A stretch of DNA of 64,000 nt from Tetraselmis striata (Eukaryota > Chlorophyta > Chlorodendrophyceae > Chlorodendrales > Chlorodendraceae). Shown here one piece after another: positions 24,397 to 34,415 of the stretch (the stretch's first letter is position 1; the number at the start of each line of letters is the position of its first letter). The notes under the pieces are model-generated. The model was not told the DNA's origin, did not search any database, and saw only the letters and a program-made list of their open reading frames with translations. The DNA lies in assembly GCA_006384855.1 (NCBI GenBank), contig VCJN01001728.1, positions 124,001-188,000 on the forward strand, in the 5' to 3' direction. The position numbers were made by a program, and so were the translations under genes.

Positions 24397-24921
24397 TCAC
24401 AGAAGGGTGTCGCGGTGAGTCGCCGATTCGCAGGACGCCGTGCGCACGATGTTGCATGCGCCAAGTGAGGAGAGTACTTTAGGTAAGGCCAGCGCGTCTG
24501 GAAAATTCTGCACAATATAGCGCACTGGTGTGGGCTGAGAAGACAGGTAGAAGCGGATGAAATTGATGTTGGAGGAGAAGGCACGAGAGCGATGGTCCTG
24601 CCAGTCAAGGCGTGAGCCCGTGCGTGACCATGGTTGACACTGTGTGCTTGACACGACGAGGGTGAACGGGCGCAGCCGCTCCAGCTCCGTGATGGTGATG
24701 TCGTTGATGTTCATTGGGGTCCCGTCGTGATAGTCCTGAAATGCTGATGGAGGCAGGCGGCCCGGGTATTCGTTGCTGATGACCTATAGGTGATGTGGCC
24801 ACATAGTGCGAGCCTCCGTTGATGGGTCGGCGCCGATGAACGCGTGGATGGAGAAGCCGTATTCCACCACAGCCTCCACCTCAAATGCCGGTGGGCCATG
24901 CCAGGGCGAGAAGAGATGCTC
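24397..24921 (-). pseudogene. C5-cytosine DNA methyltransferase fragment inside the copia element
   Basis: One frame of about 174 codons, broken by a single TAG at 24,786-24,784, shows the DNMT motif order. It has a motif I-like start (LFSPWHGPPAFEVEAVVEYG), an acidic motif II-like GADPSTEAR, and motif IV-like LVVSSTQCQPWSRTG, which keeps the Cys of the PCQ loop although Pro is replaced by Gln. These are followed by DWQDHRSRAF, a motif VI-like YIVQNFPD in place of 'ENV', and a late RTASCESATHRDTLL resembling motif VIII. In intact C5-MTases the PCQ Cys attacks cytosine C6. The changed PCQ and ENV residues and the stop indicate decay. It lies between gag and RT on the coding strand, where copia elements carry protease and integrase. 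Target-recognition and C-terminal motifs IX-X were not found. Confidence 0.7.
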
Positions 24922-24923
24922 GA

Positions 24924-26564
24924 TTACCAAAGAAGAGCTTGGCATATGGAGGAGTGGGGCAGCGGTGAGTATCGGGAGCGGCGGTGGCAGGCCTCCACGT
25001 AGGGCGCCCTGCCCCGTATGAACGTCGTGGGCCGCAAGTGCCGCTGAGGTTGGGAATGCGGGTGAAGCGAGGCATAGAGGTTGAATTGGGGTGGGAATGG
25101 GTTGAGAGCGGAAGTGGCGGGCACGCCATGGGTGTGAGAACGGGAACTGATTGTCGTCAGAGTTGAAGTAGGGGACAGGGGTTCATGTAATTCATCGTCT
25201 TCGTCGTCCTCGCTTTCCCCCTCCTGCGCTCCGGTGGCTGCCCCTCCTGGGGCGGTGGTGGTGCAGGTGAGCATGACGGGCAGGCCGCTGTGGTGTGGTG
25301 CCAACGAGGACACACCCATTACCGGGTAGGCCTCATGGCCTCCTGTCGGCTGCTTGTCGGAGTCGTTGTTGGCCGGGTGATGTCCGTGGTGGTGATGTCC
25401 GGCCGGGGAGACGAAGCCGAATGGCTGGTGATGGCGTCGCATGTCGTCGTTGTCGCTCTGGGTGGGCCAATATTGCAGCCGCTGAGGCCTATTTTGATGT
25501 TTGTAGTCGTTGCGCAGGTTGTGGGTATAGTTGTCGTTGACGTGACGCTCCGCAGGCGCGCGGTGACAGTTACCATAGCTAGGGTTGTTCATGGTGCTGG
25601 GTGGGGCGGTGTCACCCAGGAGACGCAGGCCGTTGGCATGGCGCCTGGCCAAACACTGCTGCTGAGCATGGCATGGACGGTCACACCTGCTGCAGACGAT
25701 GTTGGGCCTGGTGGCATATAGTTCGTCCCTGGGGTCACAGGAATTGAGGGTTGGCGTGCGGGAACGGGCGCGCTGCTGACGCTGACGCGTGCGCGCCTCC
25801 ATGTTCTGTCCGGCACTTATGGTGGTTGCCAGCCTTTTGTTGACATTGGTTGCCGAGATGGTGGCGTCGACAATGTGATCGTATGCTGGGTGAAGTCCTG
25901 GGATGAGGTAGTTGATGGCCACGTACTCGAATGTCCACTGACCATGTGCCTTGCGCAACAAATGCCAGAGGTTCCGGCAGCGGCGAACGTACACCTGGAC
26001 CGGCTCATTCGGGAGCTGGCCTGCTGTGATTTCTTCCTCCAAGCGCATGCGCTCCTCTATGGCAGATCCCTGGAGTTCAGTAAATAGGGCCGTCCATGCC
26101 GCATATCCACACTTCTTGGAGTCCATGATGATGCTGCCGACGATGGCCAGTGCCATGGGATAATTCGCTGTCGCGTGGCGCAGGGCTGCCAGAAGAATGA
26201 GCTGCTCCTGGTGGGTGCCTTTGCCCTTGGTGGTGTCCAGGTAGCCGGCGCTGCCGAGGGAGATCTTGATGGCCTGAGCATTATCACGCGTAGAGATGTT
26301 ATGGTCCCACACGGGGACCGTCGCGAGGTCGAGTGTCGGCTTCACTGTAGACGGCTTGATCCACTGGATGTCACTGGAGTCACTGTCTGACGCACCGTGT
26401 GGGCTGAAAGCGCCTTCAGAACTGGTATCACTGTCACTAAAGTCAGGCGGCGGTGGGTCGCTGCCAGGGTCCTTCTTGACCGCACTCCTCCCAGCTAGAT
26501 TAGGCAGAGGGGTATTCATCATGCCGGTGGCGATGCTGGTAGACATGGTGGAAGGATGGCGCAC
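24924..26564 (-). CDS. Copia gag polyprotein with CCHC zinc knuckle
   Basis: A single open frame of 546 codons. The N-terminal third is acidic and proline-rich (DPPPPDFSDSDTSSEG). The middle holds a helical capsid-like region (LAALRHATANYPMALAIV, then EEITAGQLPNEPVQVYVRR). A zinc knuckle CSRCDRPCHAQQQC follows, matching CX2CX4HX4C, and the C-terminal part is low-complexity and rich in His, Pro and Ser. Gag packages the element RNA in cytoplasmic particles. The frame starts 155 bp inside the 5' LTR end. It overlaps the start of the methyltransferase fragment in another frame, so the two may once have been one polyprotein. Confidence 0.85.
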   Translation of the reverse strand: MRHPSTMSTSIATGMMNTPLPNLAGRSAVKKDPGSDPPPPDFSDSDTSSEGAFSPHGASDSDSSDIQWIKPSTVKPTLDLATVPVWDHNISTRDNAQAIKISLGSAGYLDTTKGKGTHQEQLILLAALRHATANYPMALAIVGSIIMDSKKCGYAAWTALFTELQGSAIEERMRLEEEITAGQLPNEPVQVYVRRCRNLWHLLRKAHGQWTFEYVAINYLIPGLHPAYDHIVDATISATNVNKRLATTISAGQNMEARTRQRQQRARSRTPTLNSCDPRDELYATRPNIVCSRCDRPCHAQQQCLARRHANGLRLLGDTAPPSTMNNPSYGNCHRAPAERHVNDNYTHNLRNDYKHQNRPQRLQYWPTQSDNDDMRRHHQPFGFVSPAGHHHHGHHPANNDSDKQPTGGHEAYPVMGVSSLAPHHSGLPVMLTCTTTAPGGAATGAQEGESEDDEDDELHEPLSPTSTLTTISSRSHTHGVPATSALNPFPPQFNLYASLHPHSQPQRHLRPTTFIRGRAPYVEACHRRSRYSPLPHSSICQALLW

Positions 26565-26719
26565 TTATCCTAGAAGATGTATATAATTGTAGGGGTGGGC
26601 GGTGGGAAGAAAAGTCTCGTCGCACGTCGCCGTCGATCGTCGAAAGCTGTCGAGGGTCGAGATACCTGCAGGTTGAAGCCTCAAGCAGGCGTCGAACCAA
26701 AGGAGAGGGCCCAAAAACC

Positions 26720-27224
26720 TGTCGGAGGAAGATTGTCGAAGTGATGGCTGAGTGGCCCTGTCACTGATGGAAAGAGAGTCGGCGAGTGTCGGCGTGCATG
26801 CGTGGAATCACGTCGAGTGCCAGCAAGCGAGATGCAAACTGGGAAGGCGAAGGGCTGCTATGAGCCGTGGGCGATGGACGAAAGGTAGTCGCTGTCGCCG
26901 TGGTGATGGCTGAGTGGCACTGTCACGAGAGAGAAAGGGCGAGTCGGAATATTTCTGGAAAAGCAGTTGACTGAATTACAAGGAGCCAAGGCTAGCAATT
27001 TATACCAGCCCGCTAGGTGTCAATTAGGACGGACACCTCTCCGTCTAAGAAGGCCAACTCGCAAAGATGCCTAGTTGCCATGCTTTGGTAACAACTGGGT
27101 GCCGTACTCCTGCCATACGGTCTAAATTAGGCACATGTACGGCAGCTAGTTGTTCACTGGAAAAATGCGGATTTCACAGAGAGAAAAAGCGGATTCAGGG
27201 TACCGGGGTACCCTGGGTCCAACA
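26720..27224 (-). repeat. Right LTR (5' LTR of the element)
   Basis: Direct repeat of 22,274-22,779. On the coding strand the sequence after this LTR (revcomp of about 26,690-26,719) shows no obvious match to a common tRNA 3' end, so the primer-binding site was not assigned. Confidence 0.92.
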
Positions 27225-27734
27225 CCAGTAATCTTTACTACGAGTACGCACAACAACAGCAGGTTGACGAGCAGAGGTAAGGCCTTACCGATTTGATGTT
27301 CCGGTTTAGGTCACAGATCTGGGGAATATCGGAGGGAAGGGAAGGGGGGAAGCGGGGGATGTATTGTAAGTCGGCTTTCAACATACATTGCGCAGTATTG
27401 GGAATTGCCCCATGGCGGTTGGTCTACTCTGCACTACACCACCCGTAGCCAATAGAGGGTTTACTGCACAATCATCAACGTTGGCGGCCGCAACTGCAAT
27501 GCGCGCCGCCATTCTCAGTCACCCAGCCCCCGCTACCGCTGTCCTCAACCTCTCAACATGTGAGACCCGAACTTGTTACTACTGTGAATGTCGCCCTAGG
27601 CGATGGCAAAAGCCAGTCGAAGACCCTACCTGGATTGTGGCCCAACACGTAGACATATTCTTGTGTGGATTGCAGGCACTTGACATAGGCCATATCCTTG
27701 GCTGCGAGGATGTCTTCATGTGCGAGGGGAGGGG

Positions 27735-28060
27735 AGCGGGTGTGGTTGGGGGGGGGGCGGAGGGGTGCGGCTTAGACCGTGGTGACCGGCGCACATGCGG
27801 AGTCATCACCGTGAAGTGCGGACCGACGCGCGAAGATAGGCGTTGTGAAGCTGCCTCGGACGGTGCCGCGGGTGACTCGGGATGCGTGCCGGCGGTGGCG
27901 TGGCCGCGGGGTTGGGGAGGGGAGTGGTTGTGGTTGGAGGGGTGCGGCTTGGATCATGGCGGGCGGCGCGCATGCGTAGTCATCACCGTGAAGTGTGGAC
28001 CGATGGGCGAAGATAGGTGCTATGAAGCTGCGGACGGTGCCGCGGGTGACTCGGGGATGC
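27735..28060. repeat. 177-bp tandem duplication (two copies)
   Basis: GGGGTGCGGCTT occurs at about 27,762 and 27,939. It is followed in both copies by GTCATCACCGTGAAGTG, GCGAAGATAGG and GACGGTGCCGCGGGTGACTCGG. A plus-strand frame of 263 codons (27,388-28,179) runs through both copies and into the dispersed terminal motif, so it is probably not a real gene. Confidence 0.8.
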
Positions 28061-28131
28061 GCGAGGTACAAGGTAAAAGGTCATTAACAAATCCACCTAC
28101 CGCTAAAAGCACTAGGAAAAGATCAGCAGAG

Positions 28132-28188
28132 CAAGCCGCCTCAAAGCGGCCCGCATCCCGCACGAGGCGGGATGGATGAGTGATGCGC
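28132..28188 (+). repeat. Dispersed double-hairpin terminal motif, copy 2
   Basis: AAGCCGC-loop-GCGGC is followed by CCGCAT, CCCGC-loop-GCGGG and ATGGATGAGTGATGCGCA. Upstream similarity to the copy at 16.7 kb (ACAA..AAAGG..CCACC.ACCGCTAAA) shows that more than the hairpins is shared. Confidence 0.75.
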
Positions 28189-28189
28189 A

Positions 28190-28205
28190 TGAACCTTAAG
28201 GTTCA
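28190..28205. repeat. 16-bp perfect palindrome
   Basis: TGAACCTTAAGGTTCA is its own reverse complement. It directly follows the terminal motif and marks the boundary with the minus-strand ORF at 28,196-28,657. Confidence 0.8.
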
Positions 28206-28657
28206 GAGTCCGGGCCACGTGCACGTGTGTGCGAGGGTGATCCCCGGACGTGCTGTGCAGCTTCGGCAACGGGATGAGAGACAAATCTACGCCGTCGGAT
28301 GAGGCAGCGAGCACGCTCTCGAGCCGCCACCAAGCTCAGGACCCGGAGGAATTCTCTTGCGAGTAAGGCCTCTTGGTGAGCCCGGGTGGTGCACCGAGTG
28401 CCCCGCGTTGAAAGGCGGGCACCCCGATCCGCGGCCAGGCATGCGACACCGCGCACAGTGCGGCGCACGCCCTTGCTCACCTCACCCACTGTGCCGAAGA
28501 CCATGCCCATGTACACCGTACTATCCATGATGTCTCGAAAAGGGCCCTTCTGTCCCGGCTCTGTGTTGCGCCACGCCGCATCCCGCACTGCCAACCCCCG
28601 TTGTATGTCGCCCAGCATGGAGTGCTCAAACCGGTACACGGGGCATTTTTTAGTCAA
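28196..28657 (-). CDS. Unrecognised 153-codon ORF
   Basis: The frame begins MTKKCPVYRFEHSMLGDIQR and ends EP at the palindrome. It has some protein-like character (EPGQKGPFRDIMDSTVYMGM, GTVGEVSKGVRRTVRG) and then an Arg-rich tail. No domain was recognised. The repeat setting suggests part of a mobile element rather than a host gene; an upstream exon is possible. Confidence 0.3.
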   Translation of the reverse strand: MTKKCPVYRFEHSMLGDIQRGLAVRDAAWRNTEPGQKGPFRDIMDSTVYMGMVFGTVGEVSKGVRRTVRGVACLAADRGARLSTRGTRCTTRAHQEALLAREFLRVLSLVAARERARCLIRRRRFVSHPVAEAAQHVRGSPSHTRARGPDSEP

Positions 28658-28899
28658 AACGGTCCTATTCTTGGACTCAGAAATGTGCCCCTCACGTGAT
28701 CGCGTAGGCTGGGATATGTACCCACTTTTCGGGCACGTCTTAGGTGCAATGCAATACTATACGAGAGTACTAAAATGACAAATCGGCGTGTCCTCTTCGC
28801 GCCCTCAGTCGCGTAAAGTACCATCCGCCTCACCTAGTAAGATTGCGGACGCGCGGGCTTGGCGACTGGCGTTTAAAGCCTAAAAAATAGCCTCACTCG

Positions 28900-30240
28900 C
28901 GCAGACCCCGGGGCCTATGAGTCTATCGCCGACCTCAGAGATTGGGTTCGTCGCAACTACATGCTACCTCCGAACTCTGCTGACAGCGACGCGGCGTTGG
29001 GGCGAGATGTCGGCGCAGGCGGCGGTGCGGGCTTCGCGTCCCGAGATGAGGGCTCCTTAGGCGGAGATGCGGGTCGGGGAGGCGGAGATGGGGCACCGCC
29101 ACGGGAAGATGTGGCCGTGCGACTCCCACCAGCGGCACCCGAAGGCGCCTGACAGCTTGACGTGGCTTCGCGTTTCGGCTTAGGCGCCTAAAAGGGGTCG
29201 TCGTCCTCCAACTCTTTCGCCATCGTTAAAGGAGGACTCGGCCCGCGCTTCTTGGAATGCTTCCTACGCAGCTTCATGGGCGACAAGGTGCTCTCGCCTC
29301 CCGTGCTCAACGCACCGTGCGGGCGCTTCGTCGCACTCGAAGGCTGAGGCTCACTCGGCGGCTTGGCAGTCTCCGAGGGACCAAGCCTGCTCGGGGGAGG
29401 GGGCGGAGCTGCTCGAAGCACCAAGAGATCTGCTGCAGCGCCGTTTTGGGAGCCATCTCCGCCGGACCCCGCTGGCGGTGGTTGAGATGCGGGCTTGGAG
29501 GACCCGCCAGCCTGACGCGGCGCCGCTACGACTTAGTAGAAGCGGTCGTCGACCAAGATGGTGGGGGGTAGAGAGCCGGTTGGGCAGGGCCGGCAGGTGT
29601 TGGTGGACTTCGTGAAGCGTTGGTTCTTGATCTGTTGAACGCCGCGCCGCATCTCGTTGTCGCTGTGCCATTCGCGCACGCTGCGAATCGAGTAGCCACA
29701 GTCTTTCACAGTCTTATTGCTCTAGCACTCCACGAATAGGACGGACTCCACGGTATGTTGCCAAGATGCCTCCGGCCAGGCTCCCTGGCTGCCATTGGAG
29801 TCTTGGAGTGCGCGCTTGCGGTCATCGTACGCGTGCTCGTTGACAGGGTCAGGGAGCGCACGCACTCACAGCTTCCGAACTCCACTTACAACAGTGTGCG
29901 AGAGTACTTTGGTTGGCATTATGTCGAGAGCCGACGCAATCTTGTTCGCGTCTGTCTCGGAGAAGTCAAAGTGTCTCACAGTTTGCGCCACGTTGCCCAC
30001 CATAAAGCAGTAGACTTTGAGGTCAAAGGGAAGAACTTGATGGGGAATCTCATGAGCTTCGTGGGCCAGTCTGTGCAATCTGTGGGCAATTGTGACCGTG
30101 CAATCTTCCGGAGGCGGAGAAACCTGACCTTGTGAATGGAGACAATCCATGCCTCCTTGCACACATGCGGGATGCCGGTCGACGTTCAGACATTGATTGC
30201 TACAACGATGCACTGTAAATGCTGCCTTTAGGCAGGCTAT
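28900..30240 (-). other. Unrecognised minus-strand ORF cluster
   Basis: Minus-strand frames at 30,213-29,866 (MHRCSNQCLNVDRHPACVQG, later LPFDLKVYCFMVGNVAQTV and ETDANKIASALDIMPT) and 29,424-29,188 (proline- and lysine-rich, possible nuclear basic stretch LRRKHSKKRG) look partly protein-like. I could not connect them with confident splice sites or match a family. They may be exons of one gene or element also represented at 33-36 kb. Confidence 0.25.
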
Positions 30241-32925
30241 AACAGCCTAATAGATGGCTGCCAACCTTTCAGGATGCCGATTTATATGGCAAAAAGGGAA
30301 TTTAATTGCGCACATGCCTTACAATACTATACAGATTGCAAGGCAGTACCGCTAATACATTATATTTGTTGGCGGCACGCCGCAGATCGCTGCAGCGCTG
30401 CACCGCAGATGCCGCCTTTAGGCATGCTTTAACTGCCTAGATGGCTGCAAACCATTTAGTATGCGGGGTTGCATGGCATAGAAGGGATGCGAACACGCAC
30501 CGGCTTGACGATACTAAACAGATTGCAAGGCAGTACCGCCAATACATGATATTTGTTGGCGGCACGCCGCAGATTGCTGCAGCGCTGCACCGCAGATGCA
30601 TGCCGCCTTTAGGCATGCGTAAACTGCATAGATGACTGCAAACCATTTAGTATGCGGGGTTGCATGGCATAGAAGGGATGCGAACACGCACCGGCTTGAC
30701 GATACTGAACAGATTGCAAGGCCGTACCGCTAATACCTGATATTTGCTTGCGGCACACCGCAGATTGCTGCAGCGCTGCACCGCAAATGCTGCCTTTAGG
30801 CATGCTTTAACTGCCTAGATGGCTGCAAACCATTTGGTATGCGGGGTTGCATGGCATAGAAGGGATGTGAACACGCACCGGCTTGACGATACTATACGGA
30901 TTGCAAGGCCGTACCGCTAATACATGATATTTGTTGGCTGCACGCCGCAGATTGCTGCAGCGCTGCACCGCAGATGCTGCCTTTAGGCATGCTTTCAGTG
31001 CATAGATGGCTGCAAACCATTTAGTATGCGGGGTTGCATGGCATAGAAGGGATGTGAACACGCACCGGCTTGACGATACTATACGGATTGCAAGGCAGTA
31101 CCGCCAATACATAATAATTGCTGGCGGCACGCCGCAGATTGCTGCAGCGCTGCACCGCAGATGCTGCCTTTAGGCATGCTTTCAGTGCATAGATGGCTGC
31201 AAACCATTTAGAATGCGGGGTTGCATGGCATAGAAGGGATGTGAACACGCACCGGCTTGACGATACTATACGGATTGCAAGGCAGTACCGCCAATACATG
31301 ATAATTGCTGGCGGCACGCCGCAGATCGCTGCAGCGCTGCACCGCAGATGCTGCCTTTAAGCATGCTTTCAGTGCATAGATGGCTGCAAACCATTTAGTA
31401 TGCGGGGTTGCATGGCATAGAAGGGATGTGAACACGCACCGGCTTGACGATACTATACGGATTGCAAGGCAGTACCGCCAATACATGATAATTGCTGGCG
31501 GCACGCCGCAGATTGCTGCAGCGCTGCACCGCAGATGCATGCCGCCTTTAGGCATGCTTTCAGTGCATAGATGGCTGCAAACCATTTAGTATGCGGGGTT
31601 GCATGGCATAGAAGGGATGCGAACACGCACCGGCTTGACGATACTATACGGATTGCAAGGCAGTACCGCCAATACATGATATTTGTTGGCGGCACGCCGC
31701 AAATCGCTGCAGCGCTGCACCGCAGATGCTGCCTTTAGGCATGCTTTAACTGCCTAGATGGCTGCAAACCATTTAGTATGCGGGGTTGCATGGCATAGAA
31801 GGGATGTGAACACGCACCGGCTTGACGATACTAAACAGATTGCAAGGCAGTACCGCCAATACATGATAATTGTTGGCGGCACGCCGCAGATCGCTGCAGC
31901 GCTGCACCGCATATGCATGCCGCCTATAGGCATGCTTTAACTGCCTAGATGGCTGCAAACCATTTAATATGCGGGGTTGCATGGCATAGAAGGGATGCGA
32001 ACACGCACCGGCTTGACGATACTATACGGATTGCAAGGCAGTACCGCCAATACATGATAATTGTTGGCGGCACGCCGCAGATTGCTGCAGCGCTGCACCG
32101 CAGATGCTGCCTTTAGGCATGCTTTAACTGCCTAGATGGCTGCAAACCATTTAGTATGCGGGGTTGCATGGCATAGAAGGGATGTGAACACGCACCGGCT
32201 TGACGATACTAAACAGATTGCAAGGCCGTACCGCTAATACCTGATATTTGTTGGCGGCACGCCGCAGATTGCTGCAGCGCTGCACCGCAGATGCTGCCTT
32301 TAGGCATGCTTTAACTGCCTAGATGGCTGCAAACCATTTAGTATGCGGGGTTGCATGGCATAGAAGGGATGTGAACACGCACCGGCTTGACGATACTAAA
32401 CAGATTGCAAGGCAGTACCGCCAATACATGATATTTGTTGGCGGCACGCCGCAGATTGCTGCAGCGCTGCACCGCAGATGCTGCCTTTAGGCATGCTTTA
32501 ACTGCCTAGATGGCTGCAAACCATTTGGTATGCGGGGTTGCATGGCATAGAAGGGATGTGAACACGCACCGGCTTGACGATACTAAACAGATTGCAAGGC
32601 CGTACCGCCAATACATAATAATTGCTGGCGGCACGCCGCAGATCGCTGCAGCGCTGCACCGCAGATGCCGCCTTTAGGCATGCTTTAACTGCCTAGATGG
32701 CTGCAAACCATTTAGAATGCGGGGTTGCATGGCATAGAAGGGATGTGAACAGGCACCGGCTTGACGATAGATACTATACGGATTGCAAGGCAGTACCGCC
32801 AATACATGATATTTGTTGGCGGCACGCCGCAGATTGCTGCAGCGCTGCATCGCAGATGCTGCCTTAAGGCATGCTTTAACTGCATAAATGGCTGCAAACC
32901 ATTTAGTATGCGGGGTTGCATGAAT
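30240..32925. repeat. 187-bp satellite array, about 15 units
   Basis: The landmark GGCTGC(A/C)AACC (one unit reads GACTGC) occurs at 30,255, 30,443, 30,634, 30,821, 31,008, 31,195, 31,382, 31,573, 31,760, 31,951, 32,138, 32,325, 32,512, 32,699 and 32,890. Spacings are 187 bp, sometimes 191 (once 188). Most 191-bp units are explained by an extra 4 bases in GCAGATGCATGCCGCC versus GCAGATGCTGCC. Each unit contains the palindrome TGCAGCGCTGCA. The first unit is the most diverged, and the last is cut where unrelated GC-rich DNA begins. Short open frames on both strands are by-products of the repeat. Confidence 0.95.
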
Positions 32926-32933
32926 CACCAACA

Positions 32934-33068
32934 TACCCCAGCCGCCGCGCGCTGGCGCTGACTTGCCCCGGCCGCGGCGCGTTGGCGCCGCGCTGCCCCG
33001 GCCGCCGCGCGGTGGCGCCCCGCTGCCCCGGCCGCCGTGCGTTGGCGCCCCGCTGCCCCGGCCGCGCT
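32934..33068. repeat. 30-bp GC-rich minisatellite, about 4.5 units
   Basis: Units of the form CCCCGGCCGCCGCGCGTTGG plus CGCCCCGCTG repeat from about 32,937 to 33,067, directly joined to the end of the 187-bp satellite. Confidence 0.9.
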
Positions 33069-33230
33069 AGCAAAGGAAGTGCGGTTGAAATCGACGAACA
33101 AGAGTCGATTTAACTGTTATCTGCGGTCGAAAATGATTTATTATGATCGTTGGTTTTGATTAATGAGTTATTCCCCAGTGAGATATGGCAGCGAAGCTAA
33201 AGCTGCATGAATCCCCTGTCACGGACCATA

Positions 33231-34415
33231 CACGAACCCACGTTGCTTGCCGAGGTGCTCCGAGAGATGCGCCCTTAAAGTCGCCGAATCTCTTCCGACG
33301 ATCAACCACAAGGCGCGTCTGTCGGTGTGGCGGTTTCTTGGGGGCTTTTACGCGATGATAAGTACACGACCCGTTGTCAACAAACTGTCGAGGTAGTCCA
33401 TTCGCGGGAGGGGCCCTTGCGTCAAGGAGTGAAGGAGGTGCTCGGAATCTGCACGCAACAGATTGCAGCCTTGGAGGCCGCCAGCAACGGTAGGAGCAAA
33501 TTTAGGTGAGTGAACCAAGGCGACGTGACAACGACAAACGGCTCCTTGCACAGGGCAGCGTTACACGAGCTAGGAGAGACAGTACACGGGTTTTGAACGC
33601 GAGAAATGCGGGCGTTCACCTGCCTTCACTGCGGAGATGCGGGTAATCCCACCCTTTACGATTAATTCTCTCTCTCCGCATCTCTTGCTCGTCAGTATTG
33701 CCAGCGGTGGCCTCAACCAACGCTGCTTTGACGTCCGCGAGGATGTACTCGTCATCCCCAATGTGGGCCTCCGGGTACCAGTGCCGCATCTCTTTCGCCG
33801 CCGCCGTGGTTCTCGCTGTCACGCATACACGAACCCACGTTGCTTGCCGAGGTGCTCCGAGAGATGCGCCCTTAAAGTCGCCGAATCTCTTCCGACGATC
33901 AACCACAAGGCGCGTCTGTTGGTGTCGCGGTTTCTTGGGTGCTTTGACGCGATGATAAGTACACGACCCGTTGTCAACAGACTGTCGAGGTAGTCCATTC
34001 GCGGGAGGGGCCCTTGCGACAAGTAGGTGCGTTGCTCGGAATCTGCACGCAACAGATTGCAGCCTTGGAGGCCGCCAGCAGCGGTAGGAGCAAATTTAGG
34101 TGAGTGAACCAAGGCGACGTGACAACGACAAACGGCTCCTTGCACAGGGCAGCGTTACAAGAGCTAGGAGAGACAGTACACGGGTTTTGAACGCGAGAAA
34201 TGCGGGCGTTCACCTGCCTTCACTGCGGAGATGCGGGTAATCCCACCCTTTACGATTAATTCTCTCTCTCCGCATCTCTTGCTCGTCAGTATTGCCAGCG
34301 GTGGCCTCAGCCACCGCCGCTCTGACGTCCGCGAGGATATACTCGTCGTCCCGAATGTGGGCCTCCGGGTACCAGTGCCGCATCTCTTTCGCCGCCGCCG
34401 TGGTCCTCGCTGTCT
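33231..34415. repeat. 597-bp tandem duplication (two copies)
   Basis: CACGAACCCACGTTGC starts copies at 33,231 and 33,828. The two copies stay closely similar through GGTTTTGAACGCGAGAAATG and GGCCTCCGGGTACCAGTG. The second copy is a few bases shorter because of a difference after GGGGCCCTTGCG. The duplicated minus-strand coding fragment differs at several codons (for example AHIGDDEYI versus AHIRDDEYI), so the duplication is not brand-new. Confidence 0.9.

Larger units (their letters stand above)
22274..27224 (-). mobile_element. Ty1/copia-type LTR retrotransposon, degenerate, with methyltransferase fragment
   Basis: Two direct LTRs of about 505 bp flank a minus-strand internal region. In element order it holds gag (26,564-24,924), a DNA methyltransferase fragment (24,921-24,397), a copia RT fragment (24,253-23,336) and RNase H remnants (about 23,200-22,885). 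No protease or integrase was found and the YVDD part of the RT is missing, so the copy cannot be autonomous. On the coding strand the LTRs begin TGTTGG and end CCGACA. Flanking 5-mers are CCATT (22,269-22,273) and CCAGT (27,225-27,229), compatible with a 5-bp target duplication carrying one change. The LTRs differ by scattered substitutions and small indels, so the insertion is not very recent. Confidence 0.9.

Noticed and set aside
22274-27224. Gypsy/Ty3 classification of the LTR element
   Set aside because: RT and RNase H pieces match copia motifs (FDVRCVFLNA, RHVDLQF, LADFFAKALP).
27388-28179. 263-codon plus-strand ORF as a gene
   Set aside because: It consists largely of a 177-bp duplication and ends inside a dispersed repeat motif; no domain was seen.
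30240-32925. Several ORFs of 60-125 codons on both strands within the satellite
   Set aside because: They repeat with the 187-bp period and are equally open on both strands, so they are a by-product of the satellite.
30240-32925. CRISPR array
   Set aside because: The 187-bp units are similar along their whole length with no unique spacers, and the sequence is nuclear eukaryotic.
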